Positions 9,200 through 16,869 of a stretch of 64,000 bases of DNA are shown here, in pieces. The notes under the pieces were generated by a model. It worked only from the letters and a program-made list of their open reading frames with translations. It was not told the DNA's origin and ran no database searches. Source of the stretch: Daejeonella lutea (GTDB taxonomy: Bacteria; Bacteroidota; Bacteroidia; Sphingobacteriales; Sphingobacteriaceae); contig NZ_FUYR01000001.1 of NCBI RefSeq assembly GCF_900168015.1, positions 1,176,943 through 1,240,942 of the forward strand, written 5' to 3'. Position numbers and translations under genes: made by a program. The number at the start of each line of letters is the position of its first letter. Position 1 is the stretch's first letter.

Positions 9200-10330
9200 A
9201 TGAAGTTCAAGCTTGAAGTTACCGATAGCCATACCAAGGCACGTGCGGGTGAGATCACAACTGATCACGGCGTAATTCAGACCCCGATTTTTATGCCCGT
9301 TGGTACGGCAGGTTCTGTGAAAGCGGTTCATCAGCGGGAACTGGAAAATGACATCAAAGCTCAGATAATTCTCGGCAATACTTATCACCTCTATTTAAGG
9401 CCTGGTCTGAGCACCTTGGAAATGGCAGGGGGTCTTCACAAATTTAATGGCTGGGAAAAACCAATCCTTACCGACAGCGGGGGTTACCAGGTTTATTCTT
9501 TATCTGGGGTTCGCAAGATAAAAGAGGAGGGTGTCACCTTCCGATCCCATATTGATGGCTCCAAACATTTGTTTACCCCCGAAGGTGTTATGGACACCCA
9601 GCGTATTATCGGGGCGGATATTATTATGGCTTTTGATGAATGTACTCCCTACCCATGCGAATATGGATACGCCCGACGCTCGATGGAGATGACGCACCGA
9701 TGGCTGAAACGCTGCTGCGACCATTTTGATCAAACTCAGCCCAAGTATGGTTATTCTCAAACCCTTTTCCCGATTGTACAGGGTTCAGTGTACAAAGATC
9801 TTCGAAAGCAGTCGGCAGAAATGATAGCCTCTTTTGAACGAGAGGGTAACGCAATTGGTGGTCTGTCTGTCGGTGAACCGGCAGAAGATATGTATGAAAT
9901 GACGGAAATAGTGTGTGATATCCTTCCGTCCGACAAACCCAGGTATTTAATGGGCGTAGGAACACCGGTAAATATCCTTGAGAATATCGCGCTCGGAATT
10001 GATATGTTCGATTGCGTAATGCCCACACGCAATGCCCGTAATGGAATGCTTTTTACTAAAAACGGCATTATCAATATAAAGAATGAACGATGGAAAAATG
10101 ACTTCTCACCTATCGAAGAAGACAGTGATTTATTTGCTGACAGAAATTACAGCAAAGCCTATCTCCGGCATCTTGCACATTCAAATGAGATTTTAGGCTC
10201 CCAGATAGCAACTTTGCATAACTTACACTTTTATATCTGGCTTGTTTCGGAAGCCCGGGCGAAAATCATTGAAGGAACATTCAACGAATGGAAAAATAAG
10301 ATGGTGAAACAGGTTGCTCAACGCTTGTAA
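9200..10330 (+). CDS. tgt: queuine/preQ1 tRNA-guanine transglycosylase lacking zinc cysteines
   Basis: The 376-residue TIM-barrel enzyme swaps guanine-34 of tRNAs with GUN anticodons for the queuosine precursor preQ1. Active-site landmarks are present: TDSGGYQVYSL (Asp92), GGLSVGEP, and FDCVMPTRNARNG (Asp271, aligned with the nucleophile). The zinc motif C-x-C-x2-C found in most family members is absent. In a gap-free alignment to the E. coli segment from memory, the three cysteines become Ser309, Leu311 and Asp314, while the fourth ligand His340 in LHNL remains. YSKAYLRHL next to it is intact. The gene reads straight into the LptF/G permease gene (2-bp gap). No other queuosine gene is in the window. 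Confidence 0.95.
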   Translation: MKFKLEVTDSHTKARAGEITTDHGVIQTPIFMPVGTAGSVKAVHQRELENDIKAQIILGNTYHLYLRPGLSTLEMAGGLHKFNGWEKPILTDSGGYQVYSLSGVRKIKEEGVTFRSHIDGSKHLFTPEGVMDTQRIIGADIIMAFDECTPYPCEYGYARRSMEMTHRWLKRCCDHFDQTQPKYGYSQTLFPIVQGSVYKDLRKQSAEMIASFEREGNAIGGLSVGEPAEDMYEMTEIVCDILPSDKPRYLMGVGTPVNILENIALGIDMFDCVMPTRNARNGMLFTKNGIINIKNERWKNDFSPIEEDSDLFADRNYSKAYLRHLAHSNEILGSQIATLHNLHFYIWLVSEARAKIIEGTFNEWKNKMVKQVAQRL

Positions 10331-10332
10331 GG

Positions 10333-11412
10333 ATGATTAAGATCATCGACTGGTACATCATAAAAAAGTACCTGGGGACATTCATTTTTACCCTGGGTAT
10401 CTTTACCGTGATCTTCGTCATTTTTGATGTTTCAGAAAAACTAGATGATTTCCTGAGGCACGAAGCACCTCTAAAAGAGATAATATTCAGCTATTACGCT
10501 GGGTTTATTCCGTATTACCTTAACTTCCTTTCTCCGCTTATAAACTTCATCGCAGTAATTTTTTTTACAGCCAAGATGGCGGATCAGACGGAAATCGTCC
10601 CTATTCTCAGTGGCGGTGTCAGTTTTCGTCGTTTCCTTTGGCCGTACTTTGTAGCCTCAACGGTAATCTTTATTGTGACCCTCGTTTTTAATCTCTTTAT
10701 AATACCCGAAACCAATGGCTTAAAGATCGATTTTGAAAATGTGTATGTAAATCCCAAATCGGATAATTCGAAGATGTACACACATATGCAAATTGATTCA
10801 AACACTTATGTTTATATTGAGAATTTCGATAATACTAATCGAGTCGGCTACAAATTTACCCTGGAAAAATATGAGGGTTTTAACCTGAAGGAAAAACTGA
10901 CAGCTGACAAGATCACCTGGGATTCCGTGAAAACCAAATGGGCTATCGAAAACTATTCTTTACGCACCATCCAAGGCCTGAAAGAAGAAATGAGTTCTGG
11001 TTTGAGGAAAGATACAACTCTTGATATGCGCCCCAAAGATTTCCAGATCTATGATAATATCTATCAGGCAATGAATATGCGGGAGTTGAACGTGCGTATT
11101 GATAAGGAAGAGACCCGCGGAACGGGTGTGATGGTTGATCTTCAGCTGGAGAAGTACAAGCGTTTCGTGTATCCATTGTCGGCCTATGTACTTACTTTGA
11201 TGGGCGTTTCACTATCCTCACGAAAAGTAAGAGGGGGTATTGGTCTTCCGCTAGGAATCGGGATATTTCTGAGTTTTGCCTATATTCTGTTCATACAGTT
11301 TTCCAATATGTTCGCCCTTAAAGGCGGACTTCCCCCTATTATTGCCGTATTCATTCCTAACATCATATTCGGAATATTGGGTGTTTATCTGTTAGCAAAA
11401 GCTCCAAAATAA
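10333..11412 (+). CDS. LptF/LptG family permease (YjgP/YjgQ)
   Basis: The 359-residue inner-membrane protein starts with MIKIIDWYIIKKYLGTF, the typical opening of LptF/LptG. It has three helices in the first 130 residues, a periplasmic beta-rich domain (about 135-275) and three helices at the end. Such proteins form the transmembrane part of the LptB2FG ABC transporter that extracts lipopolysaccharide from the inner membrane. The partner LptF/G and the LptB ATPase are elsewhere. It follows tgt by 2 bp, so it is probably cotranscribed. I cannot decide between LptF and LptG. Confidence 0.9.
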   Translation: MIKIIDWYIIKKYLGTFIFTLGIFTVIFVIFDVSEKLDDFLRHEAPLKEIIFSYYAGFIPYYLNFLSPLINFIAVIFFTAKMADQTEIVPILSGGVSFRRFLWPYFVASTVIFIVTLVFNLFIIPETNGLKIDFENVYVNPKSDNSKMYTHMQIDSNTYVYIENFDNTNRVGYKFTLEKYEGFNLKEKLTADKITWDSVKTKWAIENYSLRTIQGLKEEMSSGLRKDTTLDMRPKDFQIYDNIYQAMNMRELNVRIDKEETRGTGVMVDLQLEKYKRFVYPLSAYVLTLMGVSLSSRKVRGGIGLPLGIGIFLSFAYILFIQFSNMFALKGGLPPIIAVFIPNIIFGILGVYLLAKAPK

Positions 11413-11493
11413 GTTTAGTGCTCCAATGGACGGGAAGTCAAGAGTATCAATTTTGGAAGCTGACAATGGCTTTCGGAATAAAATCATTACAGC

Positions 11494-12381
11494 ATGTTAA
11501 ATAAAACTTTACCTCTCAATAAAAACCTGGTGATCCTGCACCTCACCGTTTTCGTGTGGGGCTTTACCGGGATATTAGGGGCTTTAATTTCTATCCCGGC
11601 CACCCAGCTCGTTTGGTACCGTGTTCTCATCGCCTTCGTCACACTATTTGCCTATTTCAAGGTGGCTGGAGTTCCACTTAAGGTTTCAAGAGTAGTGTTC
11701 CTGAAGCTATTCTTTACAGGGGCAATCGTGGGATTACACTGGATTCTATTCTTTCAATCAATTAAATCATCCACCGTTTCGGTAACTTTAGTATGCCTTT
11801 CATCACTCACCCTGTTTACGGCGATATTAGAACCACTGTTTAAAAAGCAGAAAATTTCACTCTTTGAAATCATAACGGGACTGATTATAATCTGCGGTAT
11901 TTACATGATATTCAAGTTTGAAGCGCGATATACTGAGGGTATAATCCTCGGTCTGTTGAGCGCCCTATGTGCCAGCATCTTCTCAATCATCAATTCAAAA
12001 CAGATCCAAAATAGGCCCGCACCGATTATAAGCTTCTATGAGCTCATAGGGGCCTGGGTTTGGATTTCTATCTATTTATTTATTTCAGACGGTTATACGG
12101 CTTCTATGGGCCTCAATTTTCAAGACTTAATGTATTTAGTCCTACTGGGAACGGTTTGCACGTCCCTTGCGTATGTAGCCGGCGTGGCGGTAATGAAAGA
12201 GTTATCGGCATTTAGAGTGGCACTAATCACGAATCTCGAACCGGTTTACGGGATTATTCTTGCTTTCATTTTCTTCGGAAAACGAGAACAAATGACTCCT
12301 GGATTTTATGCTGGTGCCGTCATAATCTTATGTGCCATCTTTATTTATCCGGTCATCAAAAACCGAAAGAAAACAAACTAA
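11494..12381 (+). CDS. DMT-family transporter (EamA)
   Basis: This 295-residue protein has about ten hydrophobic helices arranged as two EamA repeats. Each repeat opens with the WG-type signature (VWGFTGILGALIS near residue 22) and ends with a family-like PVYGIILAFIFFGKRE segment. Members of the drug/metabolite transporter group export amino acids, purines or other small metabolites; the substrate cannot be deduced. It lies 81 bp after the LptF/G gene in the same direction and may belong to the same transcript. The last residues are a lysine-rich tail, as expected for a cytoplasmic end. Confidence 0.88.
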   Translation: MLNKTLPLNKNLVILHLTVFVWGFTGILGALISIPATQLVWYRVLIAFVTLFAYFKVAGVPLKVSRVVFLKLFFTGAIVGLHWILFFQSIKSSTVSVTLVCLSSLTLFTAILEPLFKKQKISLFEIITGLIIICGIYMIFKFEARYTEGIILGLLSALCASIFSIINSKQIQNRPAPIISFYELIGAWVWISIYLFISDGYTASMGLNFQDLMYLVLLGTVCTSLAYVAGVAVMKELSAFRVALITNLEPVYGIILAFIFFGKREQMTPGFYAGAVIILCAIFIYPVIKNRKKTN

Positions 12382-12980
12382 CCTCAAACCTAAACGGTCA
12401 GAATAAAATCACAATTATACACTAAGGTTAATTTTAACTCCAGCAGATTTCAAGAAAAAAAACACAAAGATCTAGTAAATAGAATGGGCTGAATTACTTG
12501 GTTCTTATAAAATATTTTAATCAGTTCCCTGCCCGGATAACTTTCATTTCGATTATAAATTTTCTCGTGCATATGTTGTTTCATACTGGACATTACAATT
12601 CATGAAACAGATAAAAAAAATTAGGATTATCTCGGTCAATTAGCTGACCATTTTCGAGCCCATAAGATTAGCCTGACAAGCTCAAAAATCGAGTGGATGA
12701 ACGACGGTTTTTTCCAGCCAACAAATTCTCATCGACCAAGAAAATCTAGGTCGGAATAAAATCTCAGATAGAAGTCACCAATCAAAATTTTATCCGTTTA
12801 AGATTTCGTATTTTCATACAATGAGGATCGGTTAAGAAAAATCTCGTTTCCAAAATTTCAGAGTACATGCTTTGTCGAGATAAGCGCCCTTTTTGACATT
12901 ATTTTACAAATTTTAACGACTGGTCCAAAAACTTACATATTATATAAGTTATTAATAATGAGAAATTTAATATACTACTT
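12382..12980. other. long AT-rich intergenic region, no gene seen
   Basis: Together with the next 71 bases this is the longest gap in the window. I see only very short ATG frames (for example 13 codons at 12602) and no strong terminator hairpin. A/T-rich tracts thicken toward 12900-12980, where the promoter of the large outer-membrane gene should lie. A role as a long regulated 5' region is possible but nothing specific supports it. Confidence 0.5.
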
Positions 12981-13052
12981 ATGAAGTATAAATATATGAT
13001 TTCAATTGAACGGAAGAATATAAAAACTAATTTAATTAGCACCACCCTGTAA
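12981..13052 (+). CDS. possible 23-codon leader ORF coupled to the next gene
   Basis: An ATG at 12981 opens a 23-codon frame whose TAA shares one base with the ATG of the gluzincin/barrel gene (TAATG at 13050-13054). The peptide begins MKYKYMISIERKNIK: basic, no signal peptide, not recognised. The one-base stop/start overlap is the usual geometry of translational coupling, so it may set the translation rate of the next gene. It may also be chance, since short ORFs in AT-rich DNA are common. There is no clear Shine-Dalgarno, which is normal in this phylum. Confidence 0.25.
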   Translation: MKYKYMISIERKNIKTNLISTTL

Positions 13053-15901
13053 TGAGATTAAATAGATCATTTAAACAATTATTAATCAGTCTATTTACAA
13101 CGTCTATATTGTTAAGTAGTTCACCATGGGTAAACGCACAGATTTTTGATAGTGCACAAAACCGCCCTGGTATAAAATGGATGCAAATTAACACTCCTAA
13201 CTTCCAAATCCTCTACCCTTCTGAATTCAAAACCGAAGCCATGAGAGTGGCAAACACGGTCGAACATGTCATAAAAAGTGTCAGTAAAAGCATGGGCAAA
13301 AACCCGAGGAAAATCACAATCATTCTGCAAAATCAGGGTGTGGTTTCGAATGGCTTCGTCCAGCTTGCACCGCGTCGTTCGGAGTTCTTCACCGTACCTC
13401 CCCAGAACTTCGATATGCAGGATTGGCTTAACAGCCTGGCCATCCATGAACTGCGTCATGTGGTCCAGTTTGACAAGCTAACTGGCAACTTGAAAAGACC
13501 CCTATTCGAAGAACTTGCCCTGGCAATTTTTGGCATTACCCTCCCGCCCTGGTTCTTTGAAGGGGATGCTGTTGGTATCGAAACAGCCTTAAGCCATGCG
13601 GGTCGAGGCAGGCTCCCAGATTGGGAGATAATTTTCCGAACAAATACACTAAGTGGAAAGAACTTTTCGTACTCAAAAAATTATCTTGGCTCATTCAAGG
13701 ACCTTACTCCCGGCTATTACCAGCTCGGATATTTTATGACCAGTAAACTTAAACGCGACTTTGACAATGGCATAATTGACAGCCTGATGACCGACATGTC
13801 GCGACACCCCTTTCGTCCTTATAATCTAAGCCGGTCATTGAAGAAATATACTGGGAATACAAGTCGCAAGCTTCATGATATAACTGTAGCAGAATTAAAG
13901 CAGCTTTGGGGAGCTCAGGCCTATAAGGAAGATCGTGAGCAATATCCGGTACTCAACAGCCGTACAGGGATGGCACCCGCGGATTATTTATTGCCGGTAA
14001 AGATCAATGACGGTTCTATCTTGACGTTGAAAAAAAGCCTGGATAAAACTCCCGCCATAGTGAAGATTGCAGAGGGTGGGCAGGAAATTGAAGTAATAAA
14101 AATCGGCTACCAAACTGAAAGTAATTTTAGTTATCGAAATGGAAGGATTGTGTGGGACGAACTTCGGTATGATAAGCGCTACCAAAAAAGTTCATATAAT
14201 GTAATTAATAGCATTGACCTGTCGACAGGAAAATATAAGCAGCTTACCCATAAGAGCAGATTATTCTCCCCTACCCTCGCGCCTGACGCTAAACGTATCG
14301 CAGTCGTACGGGTCGACTTAAGTAATCGATCAGAAATTGTAGAAATTGATGCTGAGAGTGGAAAAGAACTTAAGGTCTTTACAAGCCCAGGTGATTACAT
14401 CTTGCAAACTCCTTCTTATAGCGAAGATGGAACAAAGTTGGTGTGCGTTGCAATAAATCAGACAGGTGCTTCATTGTTAGAATTTAACACGACTGACGAC
14501 TCTTTCCGGATACTCCTTGATTTTCATTATCAACAACTCAGCCGACCCGTGTATGCCGGGGATGACATTATTTTCAGAGCACATTACAATGGCATCAACA
14601 ACATTTACTCACTGCGCCCAGGAGGAAATACTGTACAGCTCACATCTGCCCAATACGGGGCGGCTAATCCATCTTACGATAAAGAAACCAATTCTATCCT
14701 ATTTAATACCTTTCAGAGCAAGGGTTATGATATTTCTTTAATTCCTCTTAGTGGTCCGACATTACCTCTTTCAACAATCAAGAATTCCTTTATTAATTAT
14801 GCCCAGCCTATCATCAAGCAGGAATCAGATTCAAGTATTCTTGATAAAATTCCCCAGAAAGAATACCCGATAAAAAGCTATAAAGAAATTAACAACCTTT
14901 TTTACTTTCACAGCCTTGCGCCTATCCTTGAAGACAACGAATTCAATAATGACCTAAATATCGGTATAAAACTAAAATCCAACAATCAACTGAACACCCT
15001 TGATTTCTTTACTGGCTATCAATTTAATTATGCCCTTAGAAAAAGTGAATACCTGGCTGGCCTAAAATACAGGCGCTTCTATCCGGAATTAGGGCTTAAG
15101 TACATCAATCGTGCGCGGCTTGCCTATTCCCCCCAAACATCGGGCGGAATAACCACCCTAATACCGGTCAATTGGAGAGAGAATTTCGCTGAAATGGAGG
15201 TAAGGATCCCCGTTGTTGCCAATCGCCTGAACAAGACATATGCTATGGGTGTCAGCGCACTCAGCAGCTACACCTCCAGGTACGAGGTAAGCAACCGTCC
15301 TCCCCGCTTTGCCGATAAAATCAGATTTCCCTTACAATATCAATTTTACTTCAGCCATAACACACAACGCAGTTTAAGGGATCTGGCTCCCCGGTGGGGC
15401 CAAAATATTAACATCTCTTACCAGTCACTACCATTTGACAAAAATTTAAGCGGTGACGTTCTCCGCCTGCAAACCTCTTTCTTCACGCCTGGACTGGCAA
15501 CAAATCACTCGATACAAGCCAGCTTTAACTATCAAAACACAAGTGGCATATACCAGTTCAACAACGACATTCCAAGAGTGAGTGGATATACCCATCTCAG
15601 GACCCAATTTGTTAGAAACACGCTTCTTTTCGATTACCGGCTCCCACTTTTTTATCCTGATGCCGAGATTGCTACCTTGGCTTATATCAAGCGCCTCCGG
15701 GGTGACATTTTTGCAGATTTTGAGAATGTAGGAAAAGGCAATCCGTTCAGACCAGCATCTTATGGTTTCGAATTAAATGCAGATATGAATATCTTACGAT
15801 TCTACCTTCCAGATTTCGCTCTTAGCGGGAAAGTGATTCTTATTAACAGCCAAACTCGCCCCTCGACGATATTAGAGTTTGGGTTTAATTATAACTTGTA
15901 G
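13052..15901 (+). CDS. predicted outer-membrane protein: gluzincin + beta-propeller + barrel
   Basis: The 949-residue protein has a signal peptide (about 1-30, ending VNAQ). A domain at about 40-300 resembles peptidase MA-type gluzincins: HELRH at 132-136 fits the zinc motif HExxH, and Glu170 in WFFEGDAV sits where the third ligand is expected. Next come repeated TolB-like propeller blades (about 310-575; for example LAPDAKRIAVV and YSEDGTKLVCV). The C-terminal part (about 635-949) is rich in alternating amphipathic strands, as in an outer-membrane barrel, and ends in an aromatic-rich strand. Function is unknown; a surface or periplasmic protease tethered to a barrel is one reading. It stands alone between long gaps. 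Confidence 0.7.
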   Translation: MRLNRSFKQLLISLFTTSILLSSSPWVNAQIFDSAQNRPGIKWMQINTPNFQILYPSEFKTEAMRVANTVEHVIKSVSKSMGKNPRKITIILQNQGVVSNGFVQLAPRRSEFFTVPPQNFDMQDWLNSLAIHELRHVVQFDKLTGNLKRPLFEELALAIFGITLPPWFFEGDAVGIETALSHAGRGRLPDWEIIFRTNTLSGKNFSYSKNYLGSFKDLTPGYYQLGYFMTSKLKRDFDNGIIDSLMTDMSRHPFRPYNLSRSLKKYTGNTSRKLHDITVAELKQLWGAQAYKEDREQYPVLNSRTGMAPADYLLPVKINDGSILTLKKSLDKTPAIVKIAEGGQEIEVIKIGYQTESNFSYRNGRIVWDELRYDKRYQKSSYNVINSIDLSTGKYKQLTHKSRLFSPTLAPDAKRIAVVRVDLSNRSEIVEIDAESGKELKVFTSPGDYILQTPSYSEDGTKLVCVAINQTGASLLEFNTTDDSFRILLDFHYQQLSRPVYAGDDIIFRAHYNGINNIYSLRPGGNTVQLTSAQYGAANPSYDKETNSILFNTFQSKGYDISLIPLSGPTLPLSTIKNSFINYAQPIIKQESDSSILDKIPQKEYPIKSYKEINNLFYFHSLAPILEDNEFNNDLNIGIKLKSNNQLNTLDFFTGYQFNYALRKSEYLAGLKYRRFYPELGLKYINRARLAYSPQTSGGITTLIPVNWRENFAEMEVRIPVVANRLNKTYAMGVSALSSYTSRYEVSNRPPRFADKIRFPLQYQFYFSHNTQRSLRDLAPRWGQNINISYQSLPFDKNLSGDVLRLQTSFFTPGLATNHSIQASFNYQNTSGIYQFNNDIPRVSGYTHLRTQFVRNTLLFDYRLPLFYPDAEIATLAYIKRLRGDIFADFENVGKGNPFRPASYGFELNADMNILRFYLPDFALSGKVILINSQTRPSTILEFGFNYNL

Positions 15902-15962
15902 AATTATTGCAATTGCAATTGATGCAGTAAAAAACGATATTAGAAGCATCTAACTTATCCTA

Positions 15963-16250
15963 ATGAGTTTCAAGACCATCATCATAGTCATAATTTCAGT
16001 ATTAGTTACCCTTGTTCTAATGAATAACACCGACGAAGTAGATTTCTGGTTGTTTGGCGACGCGCGTATTCCCAAATTAGCAATCCTGGGATCCATGTTC
16101 GGTTTAGGTCTTATTGTAGGTTTTATTCTTGGTAGGCCGAAGAAGAAAGTGGTTGAGGAAACATATGACGATAACCAAAATGATATCAAAATTATCCGGG
16201 ACAATAATCACAACGATTTAAGTGATGAGGATCGGGAATACATCAGGTAA
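15963..16250 (+). CDS. LapA-domain (DUF1049-like) small membrane protein
   Basis: The 95-residue protein has two transmembrane helices (about 3-20 and 40-58). An NNTDEVDFWLFGDARIP segment lies between them, matching the pattern of LapA/DUF1049 proteins (a short N-x-V-F loop, then a glycine-rich second helix GLGLIVGFILG). The tail is very acidic and cytosolic. In E. coli LapA helps control lipopolysaccharide synthesis; in Bacteroidota the role is not established. It lies 61 bp after the gluzincin/barrel gene and is followed by a good terminator at 16305-16329. Confidence 0.75.
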   Translation: MSFKTIIIVIISVLVTLVLMNNTDEVDFWLFGDARIPKLAILGSMFGLGLIVGFILGRPKKKVVEETYDDNQNDIKIIRDNNHNDLSDEDREYIR

Positions 16251-16304
16251 TCAAGCCTCTTCAACAACTTATAAGCTATTATGATAAAATAAGATGCGAA
16301 ATTA

Positions 16305-16329
16305 GTGTATAATAAAGTATACACTTTTT
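16305..16329 (+). terminator. intrinsic terminator after the LapA-like gene
   Basis: GTGTATA (16305-16311) pairs perfectly with TATACAC (16318-16324) around a 6-nt loop, followed by TTTTT. AT-rich, so moderate strength. Confidence 0.65.
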
Positions 16330-16460
16330 ACCCGGAATACTAAAAATAATAGCCGTAAGCGTACAACTCTCTGTTTATAAACCCACAAATGGGTAATTTC
16401 CGTCCAAACGAACAGTTGGTTCATAAATTGTATACTTCTCATCATTGAAACTAACTAATT

Positions 16461-16583
16461 ATGAAAAGGGCGTATACACGAGTTAAAAGGTCATCAAATT
16501 TTAAAATGAGATTATTCTGGGTCTTCTCATTTTTGATCCTATTATCAGTATTTATCAATTCATGCAACCCAGCAAGTTTATAA
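16461..16583 (+). CDS. very small putative lipoprotein (40 aa; 25 aa from an internal start)
   Basis: An ATG at 16461 gives 40 codons; an internal ATG at 16506 gives 25. The short form reads as a lipoprotein signal peptide: a basic start (MRLFW), a hydrophobic core FSFLILLSVF, then INSC, leaving a mature peptide of just CNPASL. No family is recognised. Tiny lipoproteins of this size occur as entericidin or lysis-type peptides elsewhere, so a membrane-active role is possible (inference). It is followed at once by a branched hairpin (16593-16654), then susC. The lipobox is weak, and coding status is unproven. Confidence 0.45.
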   Translation: MKRAYTRVKRSSNFKMRLFWVFSFLILLSVFINSCNPASL

Positions 16584-16592
16584 AAATTAGCG

Positions 16593-16654
16593 GCGCACAT
16601 CAGGCTTTGAAACAGGAAAAATCCTGCATCTAAATTCAAAGCCTGCATAAGCGC
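16593..16654 (+). other. branched hairpin downstream of the small lipoprotein
   Basis: CAGGCTTTGAA (16601-16611) pairs perfectly with TTCAAAGCCTG (16635-16645). Inside is a second hairpin, CAGGA/TCCTG (16613-16626), and outside are GCGC/GCGC arms (16593-16596, 16651-16654). There is no T-run, so it is either an atypical terminator or a structured RNA element. The remaining 215 bases before susC must hold its promoter; I could not fix its position. Confidence 0.5.
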
Positions 16655-16869
16655 GCACCACTCTTTCAAAGGGGATAAAGATAATTTAGTCCGAGAAGAT
16701 CTTCTTTCTCACTCCCATTTTCCCGCATAAAGTCTTCAGAACGAAAATTATTGGGTAACACTCTCAACTAATTCTGTCCATTCTCGCACATATATTTTTT
16801 GCAGTAATTCTTTATTTCTGCAACATTTGTGTAAATTACCTCATCATTAACATTTAAATCCTGTTTTAT

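Noticed and set aside
12602-12643. 13-codon ORF in the long gap before the barrel gene
   Set aside because: Too short and not coupled to any gene; nothing but an ATG and a stop supports it.
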